Assembly: GCA_934525675.1 (NCBI GenBank)
Contig: CAKSZH010000014.1
Span: forward strand, 1 to 63,934
Origin: an uncultured Eubacteriales bacterium
Lineage (GTDB): Bacteria > Bacillota > Clostridia > Oscillospirales > CAG-272
Length of the DNA: 63,934 nt
Reading direction: 5' to 3'
Below are positions 34,982 to 43,043 of this stretch, piece by piece (within the stretch, counting starts at the first letter, position 1; every line of letters begins with the position of its first letter). The translations under genes were made by a program, and so were the position numbers. The notes below the pieces were generated by a model. That model made no database searches. It was given only the letters and a program-made list of their open reading frames with translations, and was not told the origin of the DNA.

Positions 34982-36460
34982 TCACAGATGCGCCGCCGGC
35001 TGGCGGATCGTTGCCTTCGTGTCGGTCTGCGCGGGGCCGTCGAGCAGTTCCCCGGTATAGGAAAACCTTGAGCCGTGGCAGGGGCAATCCCAGCTTTTTT
35101 CGTCCGGATTCCACGAAAGCTGACAGCCGAGGTGCGGGCATTTTGCGTCCACTGCATACAACGTTCCGTCCTCATGGCGGTACACGCCGACCTTGCGTCC
35201 CGCAAGCGTGACGATTCCGCCGTGTCCTGCCGGCAGGTCGCTCGCTTCGTCAAGCGCCGGCAATAGAAACGCTTTTGCAAGTCCCTTGACGGCGGTACCG
35301 CCCTCCGACAGAAGGTCGTCTGTTGCCGCCGCTTTGAATCTCTGCGGAGAAAAAAGCGCGGCATCCGGATTCTCCATGCCCGACAACCGATCCGCAAGTA
35401 TTTCCGCCGCAACCATGGAGGAGGTCATTCCCCACTTGCCGAACCCCGTTGCCACGTACCAGTTCTCCACCGAAGAGGAAAACCGTCCGATATACGGAAC
35501 TGCATCAATGGGCATACAGTCCTCCGCCGACCAACGGGCAACCTCGCGTGCTCCCGGAAACCGGCGCGCGGCAAAATCCGAAAGGAAGTCATATCTGCCG
35601 CCCTCGCGGTTATCCCCCGTCCGATGACCGGCGCCGGAAATCAGAAGCGCATTCCCGGCGCTGCGGAAGGCACAGCCGCCCTTGTCTGCCGACGCGTACA
35701 TTCCGTCGAGTACCGGTGCACCCGAAAACGCCATGACATAACTCCTTGACTGGTGCATCCGGGCGAAATAGTAGCCGGGCTTGTTGACAAACGGGAAATG
35801 GCAGGCAAACACGATGTTCTTTGCCGTCACCGACCCGCCATCGGTCTTCGCGCGGTTTCCCCTGACGGTCAGGACGCGGGAGTTTTCATACACCGCTACC
35901 CTGTCGGAAAGCGCCGAAAGAAACTTCAGCGGCTGAAACTGCGCCTGCCCATTCACCCGGATGGCGCCCGCGACGGGAAACGGCAACTCGGTTCCGGAGA
36001 CAAGACGTGCGTCCACCCCGGCACCGAGCAATGCCTCAAGTTCCGCCCCAAGGGGGTTCTCCGGCTTTTCGGAATAAAGGTACGACGGGCAATCCCGCCA
36101 GTCACACCCGATGTGCAGATTTCCGACCAGTTCCCGGTACCGCCCGACCGCCCGCGCATTGGCATCCGCGTACTGCCTTGCCCCGTCTTCCCCGAACACT
36201 TTTCTGACGTGTGCGTATTTCAGACCGTGGAGCAAGGTGATTTTTGCGGTGGTGTTCCCCGACTGCCCGCTGCCGACCTGCTTTGCCTCCAGCACCACAC
36301 AGTGAATTCCGCGTTTTTCAAGCAAATACGCGGTGAGAATTCCGGCAAGTCCTCCCCCGATAATCAGGGTGTCCGTCCGGATGTCCCCCCTGAGCGGTTT
36401 CCGTTCCGGCAATTGCGTTTCCTCATGCCAGAGCGAGTAAATTCCGTTATTCTTCTGCAT
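34982..36460 (-). CDS. FAD-dependent oxidoreductase with C-terminal Rieske domain
   Basis: The protein has 492 residues. An N-terminal DAO-type FAD domain (GGGLAGILTAYLLEKRG near 30-46) is followed at about 405-485 by a Rieske [2Fe-2S] domain with ligands in CPHLGC and CPCHGS. The family oxidises amines or other small donors and passes electrons through the Rieske cluster. The natural substrate is not known. It is a single gene with a GGAGGGATCATA ribosome site. Confidence 0.9.
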   Translation of the reverse strand: MQKNNGIYSLWHEETQLPERKPLRGDIRTDTLIIGGGLAGILTAYLLEKRGIHCVVLEAKQVGSGQSGNTTAKITLLHGLKYAHVRKVFGEDGARQYADANARAVGRYRELVGNLHIGCDWRDCPSYLYSEKPENPLGAELEALLGAGVDARLVSGTELPFPVAGAIRVNGQAQFQPLKFLSALSDRVAVYENSRVLTVRGNRAKTDGGSVTAKNIVFACHFPFVNKPGYYFARMHQSRSYVMAFSGAPVLDGMYASADKGGCAFRSAGNALLISGAGHRTGDNREGGRYDFLSDFAARRFPGAREVARWSAEDCMPIDAVPYIGRFSSSVENWYVATGFGKWGMTSSMVAAEILADRLSGMENPDAALFSPQRFKAAATDDLLSEGGTAVKGLAKAFLLPALDEASDLPAGHGGIVTLAGRKVGVYRHEDGTLYAVDAKCPHLGCQLSWNPDEKSWDCPCHGSRFSYTGELLDGPAQTDTKATIRQPAAHL

Positions 36461-36734
36461 TATGATCCCTCCGTTTGTCCGTCCTCGGTTCCGGCGGACA
36501 TCCCGTCTGGGTTCTGCCGTCCTTTACAGGCAGTTTCGCCCGAATTCCCGCCTTTTAATCGCACGAAAAAAACGACCTCAATGATTTTTCCGCGGGACAT
36601 TCCGGCGCACGCTTCCCGCTGTGCGGCGGAAAGCGCGAGCAACGGCGGTCCGGAACGGAACAACTCCCGGAGCAAAAAGAACGCACGGCAGGGTTTCGGC
36701 AAGCCCGGTGTCGGTGTTCACGTCGGCTGGAACT
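36461..36734. other. Non-coding stretch upstream of the Rieske oxidoreductase
   Basis: No recognisable gene. Short open frames on the minus strand (for example 36460-36702) overlap the oxidoreductase start and lack family similarity. It may hold the promoter of that gene, but no strong hexamers were seen. Confidence 0.5.
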
Positions 36735-37060
36735 CCGATCGGCGTGTACTCTCCGACAGATGAATCCGCGATCGTCACGGATTCCGGCTGACGCGGAGTA
36801 CAACTCGTGTAAAACCGTCGGCATGAAACTCGTCGACATAAAACATATTCGACGCGGCGTCCGGGCGGAACGGAATTCAGTCATGTGGTACCCGATTGCG
36901 TGCCACTCAATCGCGCGGAGCCGAATCGCGCAGAATCCAATCGATCAAGATTCAATCGCGTGAAGCCAGATCGGGTAAAACGCGGTCAGCACCTCCGATC
37001 GGTACGGAATCCGACAGCAGGACTCTGATCGGCAGAAACCCAAACAATATGGCATCCGGT
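36735..37060. repeat. Degenerate tandem repeat with 15-bp period
   Basis: From about 36735 the sequence falls into units near 15 bp. The clearest block, 36886-36990, reads ACCCGATTGCGTGCC, ACTCAATCGCGCGGA, GCCGAATCGCGCAGA, ATCCAATCGATCAAG, ATTCAATCGCGTGAA, GCCAGATCGGGTAAA. Flanking units (GAAACTCGTCGACAT, AGGACTCTGATCGGC) are more diverged. In one minus-strand frame the core reads RLNLD-RLDSA-RFGSA-RLSGT, like pentapeptide repeats, but stop codons interrupt that frame. It is either a decayed pentapeptide-repeat gene or a non-coding minisatellite. Confidence 0.7.
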
Positions 37061-37097
37061 CGGCTCCCCCCCCGCAGACGCGTTTCACGAACCCCTC

Positions 37098-37137
37098 AAA
37101 ACCAAAAGGGACTGCCCGGGGCAGTCCCTCTTGGTTT
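37098..37137 (-). terminator. Terminator of the solute-binding protein gene
   Basis: Long stem AAACCAA-AAGGGACTGCC / GGCAGTCCCTC-TTGGTTT, with CCCTTTTGGTTTTG on the minus strand, 20 bp after the stop codon. Confidence 0.8.
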
Positions 37138-37159
37138 CGAAAGTCGATCCGGAAACGGA

Positions 37160-38728
37160 TCAACGGTCGTTGGATACGTATCTTGCGTAGTTGTTGCTGA
37201 TCCGGGTGCACAGAGCGGCAGCACCGGGCGATTTTTCCTGATAAACGCTGTCAATACCGCTGTTGTTGATCATCACCAGATTACGCATCAGCTGAAGCGT
37301 CATCAGACCGTATACATAACCCGCGTCCATCTTGACATTCTGGAAAATGATGTTCAGCATTTCCACAGAATCGGAATCACGCGTGTAACGGCCGGAAAGA
37401 ACCTCTTCGTAGTAGGTAGGCATCACTTTGTTATGGCTGGTGCATGCAAGATATTCGAGCACCGAACCACACACGTCCGCCATGTTCTTTGCAGGCAGGG
37501 GAACCATGTGAACCGTGTAGTGGTCACGCGCACCCGTGTAGTACTGCTTCTGGCTTCTGTTGTACTTCGGATAGGGAAGAATGCCGTAGTCCTTGCAGTT
37601 CTTCATTTCGTCGATGGTAACATTGTACAGACGGTCATTGGCAAACAGCGTATGACCCGTTGCGACCATCTGCGCGCCGCCGGCTGCAAAAATGGTCTTG
37701 TTGTTTGCACCGATCGCGTCAGCATCCGACTCGTTGTCAATGCACATAACACCCTTCTGGGACCAGGTAAAGCTGTTGAGCTTACGGAGGACATTGCCGA
37801 GTCTCGACTTATCCACGTTCAGCTTCAGGCGACCGCTCGCATCCGTTGCCGCCATGCTGATGTTGCAGGAACTCCACACAGTGTCCAGCGTTGCGAAGAC
37901 CATGCCGTAGCCGTAAATATCTTCCGTGTCGTAACCGTTACCGTTGGTATCGGTGTAAATATCCTGCGTCAGCTCGATCATCTTGTCCAGCGTCCACTGC
38001 TTGTTGACCACCAACTCATACAGGGACTCCGGCTCAATTCCGTTGGTACGGCAGAGAGACGAGTTGAAGAAGCAGACATACAGTTCCTGATAAAGGTTCA
38101 GGGAGATACTGCCGGTCACGCCGAAGATGGCACCGGAAACCTCGGCGTTATCGTTGACGTACTTTGCCCAGTAGCCCTTGGACAGATCCAGGTTCGGGAG
38201 GCTCTTGAGGTTCAGGAAGGTTCCTTCCTCCATTGCGACGGGCGTGTAGTCGCCGCCGTGGGAAGCGATGACAAGCTGGTAGGCATTATCGCCGGAACCT
38301 GCCGCGGAACGCACCTTATCAATGACTTCCTTGCTATGTGCGGATCCGCTCGCAGGCTGGAAATCAAACTTGATTTTGAAAAATTCCTGGGTCTCCGCGT
38401 TTCTCTTGTAGATTGCGTAGTCGATCTTATCGCTGGAATTTTCTCCGTTTTCAATGTAGATTTCATGCGAATAAAGCGGATCGTCCGGTCCCTGATACAG
38501 AATCGAGAAGGTCCCGTTATTCACATTGGAATAATCCGCCTCTTTCACCTCATTCTTAATGAACGGGAACATTACGCTGATCGTGGACGAACCCGTTTCA
38601 CTGGTTTCGGTCTCAGCCGGCTTGGTTCCCGTTTCGCCGCCGCCGCTATTGCATCCGGCAAGAACCAGCGGCACCAGCATCACAAGCGCGAGAATCATGA
38701 CCAAAGCCCTGATTAACGTTTTTTTCAT
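37160..38728 (-). CDS. Orphan family 1-type solute-binding lipoprotein
   Basis: The protein has 522 residues. A lipoprotein signal with lipobox LAGC (Cys near residue 26) and a Thr/Glu-rich spacer (about 28-50) precede an extracellular solute-binding domain of the large carbohydrate-binding type. The segment TDTNGNGYDTEDIYGYG is typical of clostridial members. No permease or ATPase genes are nearby, so it must share a distant transporter or act in sensing. The ribosome site is AAGGAGATGC. Confidence 0.82.
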   Translation of the reverse strand: MKKTLIRALVMILALVMLVPLVLAGCNSGGGETGTKPAETETSETGSSTISVMFPFIKNEVKEADYSNVNNGTFSILYQGPDDPLYSHEIYIENGENSSDKIDYAIYKRNAETQEFFKIKFDFQPASGSAHSKEVIDKVRSAAGSGDNAYQLVIASHGGDYTPVAMEEGTFLNLKSLPNLDLSKGYWAKYVNDNAEVSGAIFGVTGSISLNLYQELYVCFFNSSLCRTNGIEPESLYELVVNKQWTLDKMIELTQDIYTDTNGNGYDTEDIYGYGMVFATLDTVWSSCNISMAATDASGRLKLNVDKSRLGNVLRKLNSFTWSQKGVMCIDNESDADAIGANNKTIFAAGGAQMVATGHTLFANDRLYNVTIDEMKNCKDYGILPYPKYNRSQKQYYTGARDHYTVHMVPLPAKNMADVCGSVLEYLACTSHNKVMPTYYEEVLSGRYTRDSDSVEMLNIIFQNVKMDAGYVYGLMTLQLMRNLVMINNSGIDSVYQEKSPGAAALCTRISNNYARYVSNDR

Positions 38729-38827
38729 GTTGCATCTCCTTGGTATAAAACTCGTCCGTACCGACGGACGGTGGGGGACAATTTCATATACGGCACATCC
38801 GGAACATTGCCGACCGATGCCGCGCGG

Positions 38828-40216
38828 TCAGGCGTTTTCCCTTGTCAGAAGCACGACGTTTTCGACGTGCCCCGTCCGTGGGAACAGATCGACCGGAGTC
38901 ACTTCTCCGATCCGGTATCCCGCCTCCCGGAAAAGCGCACAATCTCTTGCAAGCGTATCCGGATCACAGGAAACATACACAATTTTGGGGACTTCCCGGC
39001 AGGCAAGGAACGAAATCAGTTCAGGTGTTGTTCCCTTGCGCGGGGGATCAATGATGACCACATCGGGAGAAAGCGTTCCTTCGGCGGCTTCCGCCGCGGC
39101 GAGCAGCTTTTCGGTATCCGATGCGTCTCCGCAGTAAAACGCGGTGTTGGAAAGACCGTTCATCGCGGCGTTTTCTTCGGCACAGCGCACGGCGCCGGGA
39201 ACAATCTCCACGCCGATCACGCGGCGTGCGCGGTCCGCCATGGAAATTCCGATGGTGCCCGCTCCGCAGTAAAGATCCAACAGGGTCTCTTCTCCGGTCA
39301 GTCCGGCTTTTTCTGCGGCAAGTCCGTAAAGCAGCTCCGCCGCATCGTGGTTGACCTGATAAAAGGAATCCGGCGAGAGGGAAAATTTCTTCCCGCACAG
39401 AATATCCGAAAGATGCGGTTTGCCCCAAAGCAACCGATACCGGTCGCCGAGCACCACATTCGTGTTTTGCGTGTTCTGATTGATATAAACCGATGCGACC
39501 GACGGGAATCTCCCTGTGAGTGTGCGGACAAATTCCGCTTCTCCCGGGAGTTTATCACCGTTCAGTACCAGGGTAACCATCACCTCGCCCGTTCCCTCGG
39601 CGTACCGAAGGTAAACGTGGCGGAGAAGCCCCTTCCCGGTTGATTCCTCATACGCGGTAATTCCGTGGCTGTCACAGAACCCGCAGGCAAACCCGAGAAT
39701 TTCGCCGAATATCTCCGGCGCGAGCGCACAGTGCGCGGCAGCAACCACTTCATGCGTTTTTCTGGCATAGAAACCGGCGATCATGCCCGTTTTTCCCGCC
39801 TTCACCGGATACAGCGCCTTGTTACGGTAACCGGAAACCCGTCCGGTAGTTCTGACGGGGAGTACCGTGACATCGGGCAGTCCCGCCTTGCGGAACGCGT
39901 GCTCCACGTAGGAGCGCTTGCAGGCAAGCTCATGCGCGTAGGCCACATGCCGATAGACGCATCCGCCGCAGGCATCCGCCGCGGTACAGGTGTCGTCCTC
40001 CAGACGATGGGGCGATGCGCGAAGCAGCGTTTCAAGCCTTCCGACGCAATAGGTAGAAGCGATTTTAATCAGTCTGACCTCACAGGAATCCCCCGTAACC
40101 GCGCCTTTGACGAACACGGTTCTGCCGTCCACCAGATGTCCGACGCCGAAGCCGAGGTTATTGAGGTCTGTGATCTCAAGCGGGATCACACTGTTTTTGA
40201 CAAACGGTCCGTTCAT
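38828..40216 (-). CDS. 23S rRNA (uracil-C5)-methyltransferase, RlmD/RumA type
   Basis: The protein has 462 residues. An N-terminal TRAM-like domain is followed by an iron-sulfur cluster motif (CTAADACGGC plus a later Cys in AHCALAP). The SAM-binding domain has LLDLYCGAGTIGI, IDPPRKGT and the catalytic Cys of YVSCDPDTLARD. It methylates a uridine of 23S rRNA with SAM. It is 5 bp downstream of the phosphatase-like gene, in an operon with nif3 and trmK. Confidence 0.9.
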   Translation of the reverse strand: MNGPFVKNSVIPLEITDLNNLGFGVGHLVDGRTVFVKGAVTGDSCEVRLIKIASTYCVGRLETLLRASPHRLEDDTCTAADACGGCVYRHVAYAHELACKRSYVEHAFRKAGLPDVTVLPVRTTGRVSGYRNKALYPVKAGKTGMIAGFYARKTHEVVAAAHCALAPEIFGEILGFACGFCDSHGITAYEESTGKGLLRHVYLRYAEGTGEVMVTLVLNGDKLPGEAEFVRTLTGRFPSVASVYINQNTQNTNVVLGDRYRLLWGKPHLSDILCGKKFSLSPDSFYQVNHDAAELLYGLAAEKAGLTGEETLLDLYCGAGTIGISMADRARRVIGVEIVPGAVRCAEENAAMNGLSNTAFYCGDASDTEKLLAAAEAAEGTLSPDVVIIDPPRKGTTPELISFLACREVPKIVYVSCDPDTLARDCALFREAGYRIGEVTPVDLFPRTGHVENVVLLTRENA

Positions 40217-40221
40217 GCCGG

Positions 40222-40914
40222 TCAGGCGTAGAATTCCGCACCGTCGTCAAGGCGCAGGCAAGCGAGCTTGCCGCCCTCCGCGGCGCCGCAATCAATGGCA
40301 ATGAATCCGTCCGTGTGAAAGATCTTCCCGGGAGTTGCTCCGGGGATCTTCTGCGTCGGGGTATGCCCGACGATGACCGTCCGGTCAGAGAAATACGGCT
40401 TTCCGAAATCGGGGATTCCGGTCATGAAATCCTCCGGCGCGTAGGAATCAAGCTCCCGCCCGGGGTCAAATCCGCGGATCCCGGCGTGCACCAGAAGATA
40501 CTTCTTCCCGTTCACCTCCGGCTCCTCGAAAAGCGTCATTTCCGAGAGGAAATCCAGAATACCCTCGCGCATATCCTCATCCAGTGCGCGGAATGCGGCA
40601 AGCATGGCACTGCCGCCGTCCTGTTCCGCCCACGCCTTCATTTCCGCGATAAACGCGGGATCCGGCGCCGTACCGTCCTTTGCCATCCGGTCAAAGCCGG
40701 AAAGCATCCGGAGTGCCCGGAAATCCTTATCCCCTGCAACGGGGTAGACATTCGGGCGCATACTGAGATCCGAAACGACCTCAAGGGACGCGTCTCCGCT
40801 TCCCACCATATCGCCGAGCACATAGAGAATATCGCTGTCCGAAAAACGAATCGTATCAAGGAGCGCGGTCAAGCGGTCAAAACGACCGTCGATTCCGGAA
40901 ATCACATACGTCAT
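40222..40914 (-). CDS. Degenerate calcineurin-like phosphatase
   Basis: This 230-residue protein has the overall PP1/ApaH-like metallophosphatase pattern. The late motifs LVHAGI and IVGHTP are kept, but the metal-binding motifs are altered. GDxHG became SGIDG (6-10), GDxxDRG became GDMVGSG (34-40) and GNH(E/D) became GDKD (61-64). It may be catalytically weak or have a changed role. The start at 40914 has AAAGGAG upstream. It is co-transcribed with nif3 upstream and the rRNA methyltransferase downstream. Confidence 0.8.
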   Translation of the reverse strand: MTYVISGIDGRFDRLTALLDTIRFSDSDILYVLGDMVGSGDASLEVVSDLSMRPNVYPVAGDKDFRALRMLSGFDRMAKDGTAPDPAFIAEMKAWAEQDGGSAMLAAFRALDEDMREGILDFLSEMTLFEEPEVNGKKYLLVHAGIRGFDPGRELDSYAPEDFMTGIPDFGKPYFSDRTVIVGHTPTQKIPGATPGKIFHTDGFIAIDCGAAEGGKLACLRLDDGAEFYA

Positions 40915-41039
40915 TTGCTGGCTCCTTTCCGCTCCGGGAGAGCATACTCCCGTCTCCGTACTGTTACTTATACCATATTTTATGTGTCGTGTCAAGAACA
41001 AACTTGTGAATTAAAACGAAACACTTTGCAATAAATTCC

Positions 41040-41831
41040 TCAGACCGGGGATAACCGGAAGGACGAAATGACCGATACCTCCACCGGTGCCTCGTCGTCC
41101 GCCCGCATCGCTTCGTCCGCCGCCCGGACAAGCGAAGCCAGCTTGCCGCAGACCGGGAATTCCGTGAAATAATGCCCTGCCTCGATAAGGTTGAGTCCCA
41201 TCTCCGGCGCGTCGATCATGCGGTGATAGCCGAGCCTGCCAGAGACAAAGGTATCCGCACCCGCACGGAAAGCGGCTTCCAGATCGTCTCCGCCTTCCCC
41301 GCCGAGCACGGCAACCCGGAAAACGGGTCGTCCCGCGTCCGACGCAAGCAGAACCGGCGCGCCGAGGCGTTGTTTCACCAGAGCGCAGAAATCAGAAAAC
41401 GGCATGGCTTCGGGCAAAGAGCCGATCCGCCCGATCATTTCCCCGTCCGCGCCGAACGGCACGGTATCCCGGACGCCGAGCAGATCCGCGAGAATATCGT
41501 TGACCCCGCCCGTCAGCGCGTCCAGCCTGGTGTGGAACGCCATGGCGCTGACCCCGGCACGGATCATCTTCACGAGCTTGCGCGACGAGCCGGTCCCGCA
41601 GTCGACCGCCTTCACGCCCTTGAAGAGCAGCGGATGATGGGTGAGGATCACGTCATACCCCTCGCGGATTGCATAATCCACAACCGCCTCCGTGGGGTCG
41701 AGCGTGACAAGCACCCGGCGTACCTTCGCCCCGGGATCCGGACAGCAGGCAAGCCCGTCGTTGTCCCAGTCGAGGGACAGCTCGGGCGGGATTTTCTCAT
41801 TCAGATACCGGTACAGTTCACTGACTGTCAT
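41040..41831 (-). CDS. Nif3-like dinuclear metal centre protein
   Basis: This 263-residue Nif3/YqfO family protein has metal ligands in VILTHHPLLF and in AGHYFTE near the C-terminus. The family lacks an agreed reaction; GTP cyclohydrolase-like roles have been proposed. It overlaps trmK by 4 bp, the classic trmK-nif3 arrangement of Firmicutes. It lacks the PII-like insert of longer YqfO proteins. Confidence 0.9.
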   Translation of the reverse strand: MTVSELYRYLNEKIPPELSLDWDNDGLACCPDPGAKVRRVLVTLDPTEAVVDYAIREGYDVILTHHPLLFKGVKAVDCGTGSSRKLVKMIRAGVSAMAFHTRLDALTGGVNDILADLLGVRDTVPFGADGEMIGRIGSLPEAMPFSDFCALVKQRLGAPVLLASDAGRPVFRVAVLGGEGGDDLEAAFRAGADTFVSGRLGYHRMIDAPEMGLNLIEAGHYFTEFPVCGKLASLVRAADEAMRADDEAPVEVSVISSFRLSPV

Positions 41832-42541
41832 AAATAGCCCTCCATTTCATGAATCCATGCACATTCCGCTTCTGCCGGGTCGCCCGCCGACTGCTTTCCC
41901 CGGACCCGCGCCGACAGCACCTTGATCTCATGCCGCACAAAATCACGGAATAATTCGCCCCCGCGGGCAATATTGCAGGGTCCGAGCCATTCTTCCGCGG
42001 GCGTCAGGGTGCGTGCAACGCCGTCATAATCGGCGCAGATAATCTGATAGATGCGATCAGTCTCCGCAAGCGTTTCGCCGGTGATACGGAATCCGTCCCG
42101 GGCGAGCGCCGCGCGGACTATTTCCGCGTGGGTCATGGGTTGCAGAATCAGCCGCTTTCCGGGAACATACAGAAACGGAGCTTCCCGGATAATTCGGACG
42201 ATGAGATCACCGCCCATGCCGAAAATCAGAACATCGTCGGGGTCGTCCGTCTCCGCGCCGTGCAGTCCGTCGGTGCAGAGCGTGCGGATCTTCCCCGCAA
42301 GTCCCGCAGAAAAAATATTGGCGTCGGCTCTTGCGATCGGTCCTTCGTTGATGTCCGTTGCTACGGCGCCGCGGATTTTTCCCGTCAGCGTCAGGTAAAT
42401 CGGGAGGTACGCGTGATCGGTACCCACATCGCAAAGCAAGCTCCCCGCTCTCACATACGGAAGAGCCGCGGAAAGCCGCGCGTCAAGTCTCGGTAATTTC
42501 TGTTGTTTCACTGGTGTATCCGCCTTTTCGGAAGAATTCAT
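41828..42541 (-). CDS. trmK: tRNA (adenine-22 N1)-methyltransferase
   Basis: This 237-residue SAM-dependent enzyme methylates A22 of certain tRNAs. The SAM loop is LLCDVGTDHAYLP, followed by VATDINEGP and the catalytic-region motif LIFGMGGDLI. The start at 42541 is the first plausible ATG after the terminator of the upstream DUF1858 gene; its ribosome site is weak. It overlaps nif3 by 4 bp. Confidence 0.88.
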   Translation of the reverse strand: MNSSEKADTPVKQQKLPRLDARLSAALPYVRAGSLLCDVGTDHAYLPIYLTLTGKIRGAVATDINEGPIARADANIFSAGLAGKIRTLCTDGLHGAETDDPDDVLIFGMGGDLIVRIIREAPFLYVPGKRLILQPMTHAEIVRAALARDGFRITGETLAETDRIYQIICADYDGVARTLTPAEEWLGPCNIARGGELFRDFVRHEIKVLSARVRGKQSAGDPAEAECAWIHEMEGYL

Positions 42542-42562
42542 GCGTTTTTCGTTCCGGTAAAG

Positions 42563-42586
42563 AAAAACGGGCGGTTCCCCGCCCGC
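42563..42586 (-). terminator. Terminator between the DUF1858 gene and trmK
   Basis: Stem CGGGCGG-GGAA-CCGCCCG followed by TTTTTC on the minus strand. It lies only about 25 bp before the trmK start, so trmK may depend on read-through. Confidence 0.85.
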
Positions 42587-42594
42587 TTTTCTCC

Positions 42595-42798
42595 TCAATT
42601 GTTGGAAGCGAGAAAGTCGTTGATCTTTGCAACCAGCGTATCCGCGTCGGTTCCGTGAACCGCGCAGGCGTCCTCGATGGACTCGCCGCGCGATGCGGGG
42701 CAGCCGAGGCAGTGCATTCCGATTTCAAAGAAGAAAGGCGCCGTATCCGGGCAAGCGTCCAGAATATCGCCGATAATGGTTTCTTTCGTTACCGTCAT
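42595..42798 (-). CDS. DUF1858 redox-disulfide protein
   Basis: This 67-residue DUF1858 protein (hybrid-cluster-protein-associated redox disulfide domain) has a CLGC pair in EIGMHCLGCPASRGES and a second Cys in DACAVHG. The family is thought to use the pair for thiol or metal chemistry; the partner is unknown. The start at 42798 follows CGGAGGTATT. It has its own consensus promoter and terminator. Confidence 0.85.
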   Translation of the reverse strand: MTVTKETIIGDILDACPDTAPFFFEIGMHCLGCPASRGESIEDACAVHGTDADTLVAKINDFLASNN

Positions 42799-42826
42799 GA
42801 TAAAATACCTCCGTATATGATATAGT

Positions 42827-42855
42827 ATTATACTCCCGAAAAGCAAGTATGTCAA
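42827..42855 (-). promoter_or_regulatory. Consensus promoter of the DUF1858 gene
   Basis: Minus strand: TTGACA (42850-42855), 17 bp, TATAAT (42827-42832): a perfect match to the housekeeping consensus. Confidence 0.8.
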
Positions 42856-42928
42856 CAGGTTTTTCCGGGATGACGGAAATTACGGGTCACGCACAGCCGT
42901 TTTTCCGGGCGGATACGGAAGAAAGTCC

Positions 42929-42957
42929 TTGCATTTTCTTCCGAAATGTGTTATACT
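42929..42957 (+). promoter_or_regulatory. Promoter of prfB
   Basis: TTGCAT (42929-42934), 17 bp, TATACT (42952-42957). The transcript would start near 42964. Its leader of about 80 nt contains the hairpin GACCGCC-GGA-GGCGGTC (about 42976-42992). Confidence 0.75.
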
Positions 42958-43043
42958 GATTCAGTATGGTCATTGACCGCCGGAGGCGGTCGGTGCAGAA
43001 TTGTCAGATCAGTCGCCGCATCCCGCGGCATGGGAGGTACCCT

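Noticed and set aside
36555..36884. Short minus-strand genes upstream of the FAD-Rieske oxidoreductase
   Set aside because: Several frames are open only because of the GC-rich composition; none has a start with a ribosome site or a recognisable domain.
42966..43043. Upstream start of prfB at ATG 42966
   Set aside because: It lies about 10 bp after the -10 element with no ribosome site, and the extra 26 residues are unlike any RF2 N-terminus.
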